From: Pseudomonadota bacterium
GTDB lineage: Bacteria; Pseudomonadota; Gammaproteobacteria; Acidiferrobacterales; Acidiferrobacteraceae
NCBI GenBank assembly: GCA_021827145.1
Contig: JAKAXK010000004.1
Location: forward strand, 1-53,971
DNA: 53,971 nt
Reading direction: 5' to 3'
This document shows positions 8,471 through 16,841 of this stretch, piece by piece (position 1 is the first letter of the stretch; the number at the start of each line of letters is the position of its first letter). A program made the position numbers and the translations under genes. The notes beneath the pieces are model-generated. The model was not told the DNA's origin. It did no database searches and was given only the letters and a program-made list of their open reading frames with translations.

Positions 8471-9358
8471 TCAGAAACGGGCGCCGGCGCCCGCCAGAAC
8501 CAGGACCTGTGTCGTGCGGCTGTTCGGTTCATAATAGCCGTTTTGGCCCGTGCCGTTCGAGGCGAAGATCGGCGTGCTTGCCGAGGCGCCGTAGGCGAAG
8601 TGGATGACGTCGACGGCCAAGAAGGTCCGCCATACGCGATTGATGAGGTAGCTTGCCCGTACCCCACCGCTTTCATAGGCGCGGTCGCCGAGCGTCTTGG
8701 TCTCGCGCGCGTAGTAGACCGTGTTGGTGCTGGAATCGATAAAGACGGGGTCGGTGGCGGTGATTTGGGCCCCGAAGGTAAAGCCGCCCATGGCATGAAC
8801 CGCGAGCACGACGCGCGGGGCGAGCGCCATTTCCCACAACAGGCCGCCCCCCAAGTTGGCGTTCGTATAGTCCTCGATACCCCCGGCACCCTGGCCGTTG
8901 CCCACGTTTCTCTGCCAGCGGTGTATGCCGATCGAGAAGTAGGGGATGAGGGCCATGCGCTGATACAAGCCGTAGCCAAAGCCCACGCGGCCGTTGATGT
9001 CCACGATGGTGTTGGCGGTGGTTGTCTGCGCGGGCGCGCCATTCAAGTAGTGTCCGTTGTAGTTTGTGTCGCCGCGCGCGTAACGTCCCTCTACGCGCCA
9101 ATAGGTCCCGCCCTGAGGGTTGCTGCTCAAGGAGGAGGCGGCGAGAGATAGGACGGGTACGGCCCCGGTCTCCTGGTCCAGGATCGTGCCGCCCGCAGTC
9201 TCGGTATAGTCTTGGTTGAGGTAGCCTGTGCCGACCGAGAAGCCGCTCTCGGCGCGTTGGATCGGATAGGGGAGAGGGCCCGCAATCGCCGCTAACGGGG
9301 CCAGCGCCCCCATCACCCCGAATAGGCACGCGACTGCGCACCTCATACATCTCGCCAT
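8471..9358 (-). CDS. Outer-membrane beta-barrel protein of unknown specificity
   Basis: The 295-residue product starts with a clear signal peptide (Arg/Cys n-region, hydrophobic core, cleavage near AIAG at about 26) and continues as alternating aromatic/small-residue strands with Asn/Gly-rich loops. It ends in GAGARF, whose terminal Phe is the usual Bam recognition residue. The strand pattern suggests an OmpW/MipA-type barrel or a transport-test channel, but I cannot name a family. GAGG precedes the first ATG; a second start four codons later is possible. It is divergent from the NRAMP-like gene, with which it shares a 165-base promoter region. Confidence 0.75.
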   Translation of the reverse strand: MARCMRCAVACLFGVMGALAPLAAIAGPLPYPIQRAESGFSVGTGYLNQDYTETAGGTILDQETGAVPVLSLAASSLSSNPQGGTYWRVEGRYARGDTNYNGHYLNGAPAQTTTANTIVDINGRVGFGYGLYQRMALIPYFSIGIHRWQRNVGNGQGAGGIEDYTNANLGGGLLWEMALAPRVVLAVHAMGGFTFGAQITATDPVFIDSSTNTVYYARETKTLGDRAYESGGVRASYLINRVWRTFLAVDVIHFAYGASASTPIFASNGTGQNGYYEPNSRTTQVLVLAGAGARF

Positions 9359-9523
9359 GACTCAGCCTCTTTTCCGTGATCGCTTATGGGCCCGGATGGC
9401 CGGGGTTTTGGGGTTGCGGGCCCCTTATGGTCGGTATCGGTCGGATACGGGCGTGCCCCCTCGCGCAAATGTAGCCGACGGGCGTGATGATACAATGAAG
9501 ACGGCGGTTTCGGGGGCGCAAGC

Positions 9524-10882
9524 GTGGCAAACGATCCGACCGGCGATCCTGCCCTATGGCCGCTGGCGGGCCTAAACGCCGGTCTTTACCCTATGGTGAT
9601 GACGGACAAGCGAGCGGTACGCGGCGGGGCCAAGCAAGGCATCGGTCTGCGCGACCTGGGGCCCGGCCTCTTGACGGGGGTGGCGGACGACGATCCGAGC
9701 AATATTGCCACCTACTCTCAGGTCGGCGCCCGTTTTGGTTATCAGATGGTCTGGACGCTCTGGGTATTCTATCCCTTGGTGGTCGCAGTCCAGCAAGTGA
9801 GTGCCCAGATGGCGCGGGCGACCGGCAAAGGGCTGGCCGAGAATCTACGTGAACACTATCCGCCGTGGATCTGTTACTCGCTGGTGGCGGCCTTGCTCAT
9901 CGCGAACGTCATCAACATCGGTGCGGATCTTATGGCCATGGGCGGGGCCGCGCGCCTCTTGTGGGGCGGTCCGCGTCTGGCCTATGCCCTAGGCTTCCTG
10001 GTCATCATTGTGGGTCTCGAGGTCTGGATCCGTTATGAGCGCTATGCACGCGCCCTTGAGGTGTTGTCGCTGTCCTTGCTTGCCTATGTCGTTACGGCCT
10101 TCTCGGTGCGTGCCGACTGGCATCAGGCGCTCGTGAGTCTCGTGCCTACGGTCATGCCGGGGCACCACTACGCCACTGCCCTGGTGGCCATTGCCGGGAC
10201 CACCATCAGCCCCTATCTCTTGTTTTGGCAGGCGGGCCAAGAGGCTGAGATCGCCGCGCGCGATCCCACCAAACAGCCTCTTGTCGTGAGGCCCGCGCAG
10301 GCCCCCCGGGAATTGCGTCGGATCCGTTTCGACACCTACATCGGTATGGCGCTCTCGCAATTGGTGGCCTTTTTTATTGTCGTGACCGCGGCGGCGACCC
10401 TCGGGGCGCATGGCATCACGCGCGTCGATACGGCGAGCGCGGCGGCCAGCGCCCTGGCACCCCTGGCGGGGCCCTGGACCTCAGCGCTATTCGCGATGGG
10501 TCTCGTGGGCACGGGCCTTCTGGCGATTCCGGCGATGGCGGGGGCTTGCGCCTATGCGCTGGCCGGCGTGTTCCGCTGGCCGCGGGGTCTGGAGGCGCGC
10601 GTGCACGCGGCCCCGCGTTTTTATCTCGTCCTGGTCGCGGTGTGTGTGGCAGGTCTTGGTGTCGCGCTCTTGCCCATGAACTCCATGCGCGCCCTTTACC
10701 TGAGCGCCGCCTTGAACGGTGTTGTCGCCGTGCCGCTGCTCGTATTCATGATGATCCTGGCCCGGCGTCGAAGCGTAATGGGGCGTTTCGTCGTGTCGGC
10801 CACGCCGTTGGTCGTCGGTTGGTTGGCAACCCTCGTCATGGCCGCGGCGGCGCTTATGCTTCTGAAGAGCTGGATCATGTGA
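9524..10882 (+). CDS. NRAMP-family metal transporter with altered metal-site motifs
   Basis: The polytopic protein (about 11 helices, 452 residues) belongs to the NRAMP superfamily. Helix 1 reads DPSN where MntH has DPGN. The helix 6 site, normally MPHNLYLH, reads GTTISPYLLFWQ, so the metal-coordinating Met and the following His are Ser and Tyr. Family knowledge says the Met sets the preference for Mn/Fe over Ca/Mg, so another cation or a relaxed specificity is likely. The frame opens at GTG 9524; ATGs at 9593 and 9599 are alternatives that give a shorter cytoplasmic tail. There is no MntR-type regulator nearby. Confidence 0.82.
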   Translation: MANDPTGDPALWPLAGLNAGLYPMVMTDKRAVRGGAKQGIGLRDLGPGLLTGVADDDPSNIATYSQVGARFGYQMVWTLWVFYPLVVAVQQVSAQMARATGKGLAENLREHYPPWICYSLVAALLIANVINIGADLMAMGGAARLLWGGPRLAYALGFLVIIVGLEVWIRYERYARALEVLSLSLLAYVVTAFSVRADWHQALVSLVPTVMPGHHYATALVAIAGTTISPYLLFWQAGQEAEIAARDPTKQPLVVRPAQAPRELRRIRFDTYIGMALSQLVAFFIVVTAAATLGAHGITRVDTASAAASALAPLAGPWTSALFAMGLVGTGLLAIPAMAGACAYALAGVFRWPRGLEARVHAAPRFYLVLVAVCVAGLGVALLPMNSMRALYLSAALNGVVAVPLLVFMMILARRRSVMGRFVVSATPLVVGWLATLVMAAAALMLLKSWIM

Positions 10883-11016
10883 GCCCGATGTTCAGCGGGC
10901 GCGACTTAAGGCACTGGGGCCCTGGCTTCGCTATTCGGTAGCATGCTAAGGTATTGGATCACGATGGCCCACGCGGCCAGTGAGCCTCAGATGCAATCGG
11001 GAGAAAACTGCGGGAT

Positions 11017-11976
11017 ATGGAATCGAGACCCGAAATGGATGTCGTGCTTGCCCAGCCGCGTGGTTTCTGCGCCGGTGTCGTACGCGCGATCGAGATCGTG
11101 GAACGGGCCTTGGAGGTCTACGGGCCGCCTGTGTTTGTGCTGCATGAGATCGTCCATAACCAGCATGTCGTCGAGGATCTCAAGTCACGCGGCGCGGTAT
11201 TCGTCGAGCGCCTGGCAGAGGTCCCCGAGGGGGCGCCCACCATCTTCAGTGCTCATGGGGTGGCCACGGCCCTGGTCGACGAAGCCGCCGAGCGGCGCCT
11301 GGGCGTGCTCGATGCCACCTGTCCTTTGGTCACCAAGGTGCATTACCAGGCGCAGCGCTACAGTCTGCAGAATTATGCCGTAATCATTATCGGTCACCCC
11401 GGACATCCGGAGGTGGAGGGCACGCGCGGACGTATCCCGGGACCCGTCTATGTCGTCTCGGATGTCGAGGATGTGGCGCGTCTTGCGGTGGCCGACGAGA
11501 CCCGACTCGCCTATGTCACTCAGACGACACTGAGCGTGGACGATACCAAGGACGTCATCGTCGCCTTGCGGGCCCGATTTCCGGCCATCCAAGGACCGGA
11601 CCTGAGTGGGATCTGTTATGCCACGCAGAATCGACAGAACGCGGTGCGCAAACTGGCAGGGCGGGTCGATGTGCTGCTCGTAGTCGGCGCGCGCAACAGC
11701 TCGAACTCGAATCGCTTGCGTGAAGTGGGTGAGCAGCCCGGCACGCGCGCCTACCTCGTGCAGGACGCGACCGAGCTCGATGCGGCATGGTTTCAGGGGT
11801 CGGTGCGGGTCGGTATCACGGCCGGCGCCTCGACCCCCGAGATCCTGGTTCGGGGTGTCCTGAAGAAGCTCGAGGATTTCGGGGTTGTGCACGTCACGGA
11901 GATGGCCGCCGAGCCCGAGACCACTACGTTTCGTCTGCCGGTCGCTTTACTGAAAAAGGTGGGGAGCTCCCTCTAA
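11017..11976 (+). CDS. ispH: 4-hydroxy-3-methylbut-2-enyl diphosphate reductase
   Basis: The last enzyme of the MEP pathway; it makes IPP and DMAPP using a [4Fe-4S] cluster. The three cluster cysteines are at 18 (PRGFCAGV), 102 (DATCPLVTKVH) and 200 (GICYATQNR), and the proton-donor Glu is in HPGHPEVEGT. The product is 319 residues with normal length. The start may instead be the ATG at 11035 (MDVVLAQPRG), which is closer to most family starts. It lies 29 bases before hpnH and opens the hopanoid locus, placing isoprenoid supply under the same transcription as its use. Confidence 0.95.
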   Translation: MESRPEMDVVLAQPRGFCAGVVRAIEIVERALEVYGPPVFVLHEIVHNQHVVEDLKSRGAVFVERLAEVPEGAPTIFSAHGVATALVDEAAERRLGVLDATCPLVTKVHYQAQRYSLQNYAVIIIGHPGHPEVEGTRGRIPGPVYVVSDVEDVARLAVADETRLAYVTQTTLSVDDTKDVIVALRARFPAIQGPDLSGICYATQNRQNAVRKLAGRVDVLLVVGARNSSNSNRLREVGEQPGTRAYLVQDATELDAAWFQGSVRVGITAGASTPEILVRGVLKKLEDFGVVHVTEMAAEPETTTFRLPVALLKKVGSSL

Positions 11977-12005
11977 AAGGGGAGCCCAAGGAGTAGGAGA
12001 TTGCT

Positions 12006-13115
12006 ATGCAAGTGCCCATACGACAACAGTGGCGGGTCGGACGCTATATCCTCGGGCAGAAGTTGCGGGGCAATGACCGCTACCCGCTGGTGTTGATGCT
12101 CGAGCCCTTGTTCCGCTGCAATCTGGAGTGCGCTGGTTGCGGCAAGATCGAATATCCGGATGACATACTGGACAAACGGCTGAGCGTCGACGAATGTCTG
12201 CAGGCGGTGGACGAGTGCGGCGCGCCCATTGTCTCGATCCCTGGGGGCGAGCCCCTGATCCATAAGGACATGCCGGCGATCGTCGCCGGTATCGTGGCGC
12301 GCAAGAAGTTTGTCTATCTCTGCACGAACGCGCTTTTGCTGCCACGCAAGATCGACGACTACACGCCATCACCCTATCTCACGTTCTCCATACATCTCGA
12401 TGGTCTGCGTGAGCGTCATGACCGATCGGTGTGCCGCGAGGGGGTGTTCGACAAGGCCGTCGAGGCGATCAAGATCGCGCGCGATCGGGGCTTCCGCGTC
12501 ACCGTGAACTGCACCCTGTTTCAAGACGAGGACCCCGCCGAGGTCGCCGATTTCTTTGATTTCGTCAACGATCTGGGTGTGGAAGGTGTGACCGTATCAC
12601 CCGGATACAGCTATGAGCGTGCCCCGCGCCAGGACGTGTTCCTGCGGCGCGCCCAGAGCAAAACCCTGTTTCGCAAGGTGTTCGGGGCGGGGCGCGAGCG
12701 GGGCGCCCGGTGGCGGTTCAATCAGTCGAGCCTGTTTCTGGACTTCCTGGCCGGCAATCAGACGTATCAGTGCACCCCTTGGAGCAACCCGACGCGTAAT
12801 GTGTTCGGTTGGCAGAAGCCATGCTATCTGTTAAGCGACGAGGGCTACGCCGCCAGTTTTGCCGAATTGATTGAGACGACGCCATGGGAGCGCTATGGAA
12901 CCGGACGTCACCCCAAGTGTGACAATTGTATGGTCCATTGCGGTTACGAGGGGACGGCGGTCAATGATACCTTTGCCCACCCGCTGAAGGCCTTGAAGGT
13001 CTTCCTGCGTGGCCCGCGCGTGACGGGTCCCATGGCTCCCGATCCGGAGCCTACTCATGAGGACCAAGGTGTGGCCGTGACGGTACGCAGGGCCTCGCCG
13101 AAGAGCGCGGGCTAG
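12006..13115 (+). CDS. hpnH: Adenosyl-hopene transferase, radical SAM
   Basis: Adds the 5'-deoxyadenosyl group to diploptene, the first step in making C35 hopanoids. The 369-residue protein has the radical SAM triad C38-x3-C42-x2-C45 (RCNLECAGC), the SAM-binding GGEPL motif, and a C-terminal cysteine cluster (CDNCMVHCGYEG) typical of HpnH. AAGGAGTAGGAG precedes the ATG. The last 25 residues are a loose, poorly conserved tail. It lies in tight order between ispH and hpnB. Confidence 0.95.
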   Translation: MQVPIRQQWRVGRYILGQKLRGNDRYPLVLMLEPLFRCNLECAGCGKIEYPDDILDKRLSVDECLQAVDECGAPIVSIPGGEPLIHKDMPAIVAGIVARKKFVYLCTNALLLPRKIDDYTPSPYLTFSIHLDGLRERHDRSVCREGVFDKAVEAIKIARDRGFRVTVNCTLFQDEDPAEVADFFDFVNDLGVEGVTVSPGYSYERAPRQDVFLRRAQSKTLFRKVFGAGRERGARWRFNQSSLFLDFLAGNQTYQCTPWSNPTRNVFGWQKPCYLLSDEGYAASFAELIETTPWERYGTGRHPKCDNCMVHCGYEGTAVNDTFAHPLKALKVFLRGPRVTGPMAPDPEPTHEDQGVAVTVRRASPKSAG

Positions 13116-13131
13116 GCGGCTGCCATACGCC

Positions 13132-14259
13132 ATGGCGTGGGCGGACCTGGCGGCGGTCTCGGCGTCCGCGTGGCTTGCCTTGCTGCTCGTGCCCTGGCGT
13201 CCGTGGCGCACCGCGGAGCGGCTCGAAGCCGATCCGACGGCGATCGCGCGCTTGGACCCGGGGGACGTTACGGTGCTGATGCCGGCGCGCAACGAAGCGG
13301 CCGTCATCGGGCACTCGCTCGCCGCGCTCGCGCGTCAAGGGTCGCCCATGGCCGTCATCGTGATCGACGACGGCTCAAGCGATGAGACCGCCGGGATCGC
13401 CACGCGCGCCGGGCTTGTGTCGCTGAGGGTGATTCAAGCGCCTCCGCTGCCGGCCGGCTGGACCGGCAAACTCTGGGCCCTGGAACAAGGGCGTCAGGCC
13501 GTGACGAGCCCTTATGTGTTGCTCCTGGATGCCGACATCGCCTTGGCGGCCGGGCTCGTGGCGACGCTCGTGGACAAGGCGCGGCGCGAGCGTTTGGCCC
13601 TCGTCTCGCTCATGGCGGCGCCGGCGATGAGCGGCTTCTGGGATCGCTGGTGGATGCCGGTCTTCATCTACTTCTTCAAGCTTCTCTACCCTTTCCGTTT
13701 GGCCAACAAGCCTGAGGCTTCGACCGCCGCCGCTGCGGGCGGCTGCCTGCTCGTCGCCACCGAGGCCCTGGCCGCGATCGGGGGCTTCGGGGCCTTGCGG
13801 GATGCGGTGATAGACGACTGCACCTTGGCGGCCTTGATCAAGGCGCGCGGCGCGCGCGGGACATGGCTCGGACTCACCCGCTCGGCGGTCATGTTACGCG
13901 CCACAGGCTTGGCCGGATTCTGGCGCATGGTGGCGCGGACCGCCTTTACCCAATTGCGCTACTCCTACGCCTTGCTTGCCGTGTGTGTGGCGGTCCTGCT
14001 GGTGGTATTCGTGGCGCCGATTCTGGCCATGATCGCGGGCGACGGGACCGCCCAAATCTTGGGTGCCGCGGCGTTCCTATTCATGGGCGTAAGCTATGCG
14101 CCGACCGCGCGTTTCTATGGCCAGTCGTCGCTGGCGATCCCCGCCTTGCCGGTCGCCGGGTTCGCCTTTCTGCTTATGACCCTCACATCGGCGCTGTGGT
14201 ATGCTCGCGGGCTCCGGTCCCGATGGAAAGGTCGCGATTATCGTCGCGGGCCGGCTTGA
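13132..14259 (+). CDS. hpnB: Hopanoid-associated glycosyltransferase HpnB
   Basis: A family 2-type glycosyltransferase regularly found in hopanoid loci; its exact acceptor is not settled. The 375-residue protein has an N-terminal hydrophobic segment, the nucleotide-sugar fold (VLMPARNEAAVIGHSL, VIDDGSSDET), a DxD motif in LLLDADIAL, and three or four C-terminal membrane helices from about residue 275 on. It follows hpnH by 16 bases and precedes hpnM by 41. Confidence 0.9.
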   Translation: MAWADLAAVSASAWLALLLVPWRPWRTAERLEADPTAIARLDPGDVTVLMPARNEAAVIGHSLAALARQGSPMAVIVIDDGSSDETAGIATRAGLVSLRVIQAPPLPAGWTGKLWALEQGRQAVTSPYVLLLDADIALAAGLVATLVDKARRERLALVSLMAAPAMSGFWDRWWMPVFIYFFKLLYPFRLANKPEASTAAAAGGCLLVATEALAAIGGFGALRDAVIDDCTLAALIKARGARGTWLGLTRSAVMLRATGLAGFWRMVARTAFTQLRYSYALLAVCVAVLLVVFVAPILAMIAGDGTAQILGAAAFLFMGVSYAPTARFYGQSSLAIPALPVAGFAFLLMTLTSALWYARGLRSRWKGRDYRRGPA

Positions 14260-14300
14260 GCGGCCGGGCGGGATGTGTCGCAATGGCAAAAGGAGAGGCG

Positions 14301-14942
14301 ATGGGACGACAACAGACAAGACAGCGACAAACAGTCTCGTGGGCGATAGCGTTGCTGTGGGTTGTGATGGTCGGCGCGCCCGCGTGGGCGGCGCACACGG
14401 GGCCCGCGGTGGCGGTGGTGCGGCAATTCCAGGATACCCTGCTCGCCGTTATGAAGGCAGGTCAGTCGCTCGGGTTCGAGGGGCGCTACCGGAGGCTCAT
14501 GCCGGCCGTGCGCGCGAGCCACGATCTTCCCTATATCGCGGAGGTGACCCTGGGTCCCTACTGGGACAAGCTCTCGCTGGCCGAGCGCCGGGCCTTCGTG
14601 GCCGCATTCGCGCGGCTGACCGTGGCGACCTACGCGGCGCAGTTTCGACGCGATTCGGGGCAGGCCTTTCACCGGACCGCCTCGCAGGCGGTGGCGCAGG
14701 GCGACGTCTTGGTCGAGACCGAGCTTAGTACCGACGGACACAAGGAGGCGACCATCGACTACCTCGTGGCCCCAAGCGCCGGACGATGGCGGATTGTCAA
14801 TATCGTGGCCAACGGCGTGAGTGATCTCGCGTTGAAGCGTGCTCAGTATACGGCCATCATCCGCAAGAAAGGATTTCCGGTTTTACTGTCGATTTTACGC
14901 GCCAAGGTCACAGAGCTGAGCCACGGCGCGCCGAAGAGGTAG
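14301..14942 (+). CDS. hpnM: Hopanoid-associated MlaC-like periplasmic lipid carrier HpnM
   Basis: A 213-residue protein of the Ttg2D/MlaC family with a signal peptide ending near PAWAAHT (about residue 33). The core resembles MlaC (LGPYWDKLSLAERRAFVAAFARL, then DYLVAPSAGRWRIVNI), a fold with a lipid-binding pocket. The start at 14301 is chosen because GGAG sits five bases upstream and gives the signal peptide; the frame is open far into hpnB, but that part is a shadow. The next gene encodes the matching outer-membrane MlaA-type lipoprotein, suggesting a dedicated hopanoid or phospholipid shuttle. Confidence 0.9.
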   Translation: MGRQQTRQRQTVSWAIALLWVVMVGAPAWAAHTGPAVAVVRQFQDTLLAVMKAGQSLGFEGRYRRLMPAVRASHDLPYIAEVTLGPYWDKLSLAERRAFVAAFARLTVATYAAQFRRDSGQAFHRTASQAVAQGDVLVETELSTDGHKEATIDYLVAPSAGRWRIVNIVANGVSDLALKRAQYTAIIRKKGFPVLLSILRAKVTELSHGAPKR

Positions 14943-14972
14943 GCGTGGAGGCGGTCACAGCTGCGCGGTCTC

Positions 14973-15827
14973 ATGGTGGGTGAGGCCTGTCAACGAACGA
15001 GGCGGATCATCGGGCGGACCCTCGGTCTTGGCTGTCTCTTGTTTGTGGTGGGGTGCGCGACCACAAGCGGCCCCGATCCTTGGCAGCCCGTGAACCGGCG
15101 GTTCTATGCCTTCAATAGCGACACCGACCGCCTGCTCATGAGCCCCGTGGCGCGCATGTACACGACCGTGACCCCCAAACCCTTGCGGGCCTCGCTCACC
15201 AACTTTTTTCGCAATGTCGCGTACCCGGACGTTATCGTGAACGATTTTCTGCAGGGGCGGATCGGTCAAGGCGCTGGCGATATCGGTCGCCTGGTCGTGA
15301 ATAGCACCCTGGGTCTTTTGGGTCTTTTCGATGTCGCGACCCCGCTGGGGCTGAAGGCTCATGTGGAGGATGCGGGCCTGACGCTTGGGCGCTGGGGCGT
15401 GGGGCGCGGCCCCTATCTGGTGTTACCCTTCGTTGGCCCCGATACCCTGCGTAACACCCCGAGCCTCCTCATGGGGATATTCACGAATGTGCTCTACTAT
15501 GTGGGCAACTCGGCCTTGACGGTGCCCCTCACGGTGTTCGATGTCATCAATGCGCGCGCAAACGCCAGCGGTTCCCTGCGTTATATGCGCGAGAACGCGG
15601 TCGATCCGTATGTCTTCGCGCGCGATGCCTATCTCCAGCATAGGAGTTATCTCCAGGATGGCGGCCATCTCCCCTTGAAGGCGATCGAGCAGATGATGTT
15701 GCCACCGAGCCCCGCGCCGGTGTCCGACCCCCCGCCGCTTGCGGATCCCGCGCCCGCGGCCCGGCCGGTGGTCACGGTGCCAGGACGGGCCGCGGTGGCC
15801 ATCAGGCCGCCGGCGGCCGCGGGCTAG
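14973..15827 (+). CDS. mlaA: MlaA/VacJ-family lipoprotein of the hopanoid locus
   Basis: An outer-membrane lipoprotein that in the Mla system removes mislocalised phospholipid from the outer leaflet. The 284-residue product has a signal peptide with lipobox VVGC (Cys at about 28), the MlaA core (DPWQPVNRRFYAFN, VNSTLGLLGLFDVAT, GPYLVLPFVGPDTLRN) and a Pro/Ala-rich tail of about 45 residues that most MlaA proteins lack. The ribosome site at the 14973 ATG is weak. Its place between hpnM and hpnA suggests it works with HpnM on hopanoid-bearing membranes; a role as ordinary MlaA remains possible. Confidence 0.88.
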   Translation: MVGEACQRTRRIIGRTLGLGCLLFVVGCATTSGPDPWQPVNRRFYAFNSDTDRLLMSPVARMYTTVTPKPLRASLTNFFRNVAYPDVIVNDFLQGRIGQGAGDIGRLVVNSTLGLLGLFDVATPLGLKAHVEDAGLTLGRWGVGRGPYLVLPFVGPDTLRNTPSLLMGIFTNVLYYVGNSALTVPLTVFDVINARANASGSLRYMRENAVDPYVFARDAYLQHRSYLQDGGHLPLKAIEQMMLPPSPAPVSDPPPLADPAPAARPVVTVPGRAAVAIRPPAAAG

Positions 15828-15842
15828 GCCCTTGGAGGGGCG

Positions 15843-16841
15843 ATGAAGGCCTTGGTGACGGGGGCCTCCGGGTTCGTGGGTTCGGCGGTGGCCCGTATCT
15901 TGCTGGCGCACGGACATGGCGTACGCGTGCTCGTGCGCAAGACGAGCGCGCTTGGCAATATCGCCGGCCTGCCGGTCGAGCGTATCGAGGGGGATTTGCT
16001 GGACCCGGCGTCCCTGCGGGGGATCATGAGCGACTGCGACGCCTTGTTTCATGTGGCGGCCGACTACAGGCTGTGGGCACCCGATCACGAGGCCCTGTTC
16101 CGCGCCAATGTTGAAGGGACGCGCGCGCTCATGGAGGAAGCCTTGACGGCGGGCGTACGGCGCGTCGTCTATACGAGCAGTGTCGCCACTTTGGGTCTGA
16201 TCCCGGGAGGCGTGGCCGACGAGGAGACACCCGTCGCGTGGGCCGACATGATCGGGCCCTATAAGCGATCGAAGTTCCGTGCCGAGGAGGAGGTTCGGCG
16301 CTTGATCCGACTGGGCCTTCCGGCTGTGATCGTCAATCCCTCCACGCCCGTGGGGCCGCGTGACATCAAACCGACTCCGACCGGACGATTGGTGCGTGAC
16401 GCCGCGCGCGGGCGCATACCGGCGTATGTCGACACCGGCCTGAACATCGTCCATGTCGATGATGTGGCGCACGGGCATCTGCTCGCCCATGCGCAGGGGC
16501 GGGTGGGCGAACGTTATATTCTGGGTGGGGAAAACCTGACACTGGAGAGGATCTTGACGATCATCGCGCGCGAGGCCGGCCGCAAGCCGCCCTCGTTACG
16601 CCTGTCGCGTCACCTGCTCTGGCCGGTGGCCTTGGCGTCCGAGGCCTACGCACGCGTGCGCCGATCGGCCACACCGCTTGTGACCCTGGACGAGCTGCGC
16701 ATGGCCTCGAAGCTCATGTTCTTCGATTCGGCCAAGGCCCGGCGCGAGCTTGGCTATGCGCCGCGTCCCGCGCAGGAGGCGCTGGCGGATGCCGTCGCCT
16801 GGTTCTTGGGCCCGGACGCACGCGGTGCGGGTCTGCGCTGA
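15843..16841 (+). CDS. hpnA: Hopanoid-associated sugar epimerase/dehydratase HpnA
   Basis: An extended short-chain dehydrogenase/reductase of 332 residues with the NAD(P)-binding GASGFVG at residues 7-13, the active-site YTSS and YKRSK segments (the YxxxK pair), and the VNPSTPVGPRDIKPTPTGR stretch characteristic of HpnA. It is predicted to act on the sugar part of composite hopanoids or its nucleotide-sugar precursor; the reaction is not established. GGAGG is placed well before the ATG. Its TGA overlaps the hpnI ATG by one base. Confidence 0.92.
   Translation: MKALVTGASGFVGSAVARILLAHGHGVRVLVRKTSALGNIAGLPVERIEGDLLDPASLRGIMSDCDALFHVAADYRLWAPDHEALFRANVEGTRALMEEALTAGVRRVVYTSSVATLGLIPGGVADEETPVAWADMIGPYKRSKFRAEEEVRRLIRLGLPAVIVNPSTPVGPRDIKPTPTGRLVRDAARGRIPAYVDTGLNIVHVDDVAHGHLLAHAQGRVGERYILGGENLTLERILTIIAREAGRKPPSLRLSRHLLWPVALASEAYARVRRSATPLVTLDELRMASKLMFFDSAKARRELGYAPRPAQEALADAVAWFLGPDARGAGLR

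Noticed and set aside
13863-14300. N-terminal extension of the hpnM frame into hpnB
   Set aside because: The ribosome site and signal peptide place the start at 14301; the extension is a shadow of hpnB.
15423-16490. 355-codon minus-strand frame
   Set aside because: Overlaps the MlaA-like gene and hpnA, both with clear motifs; no family features.
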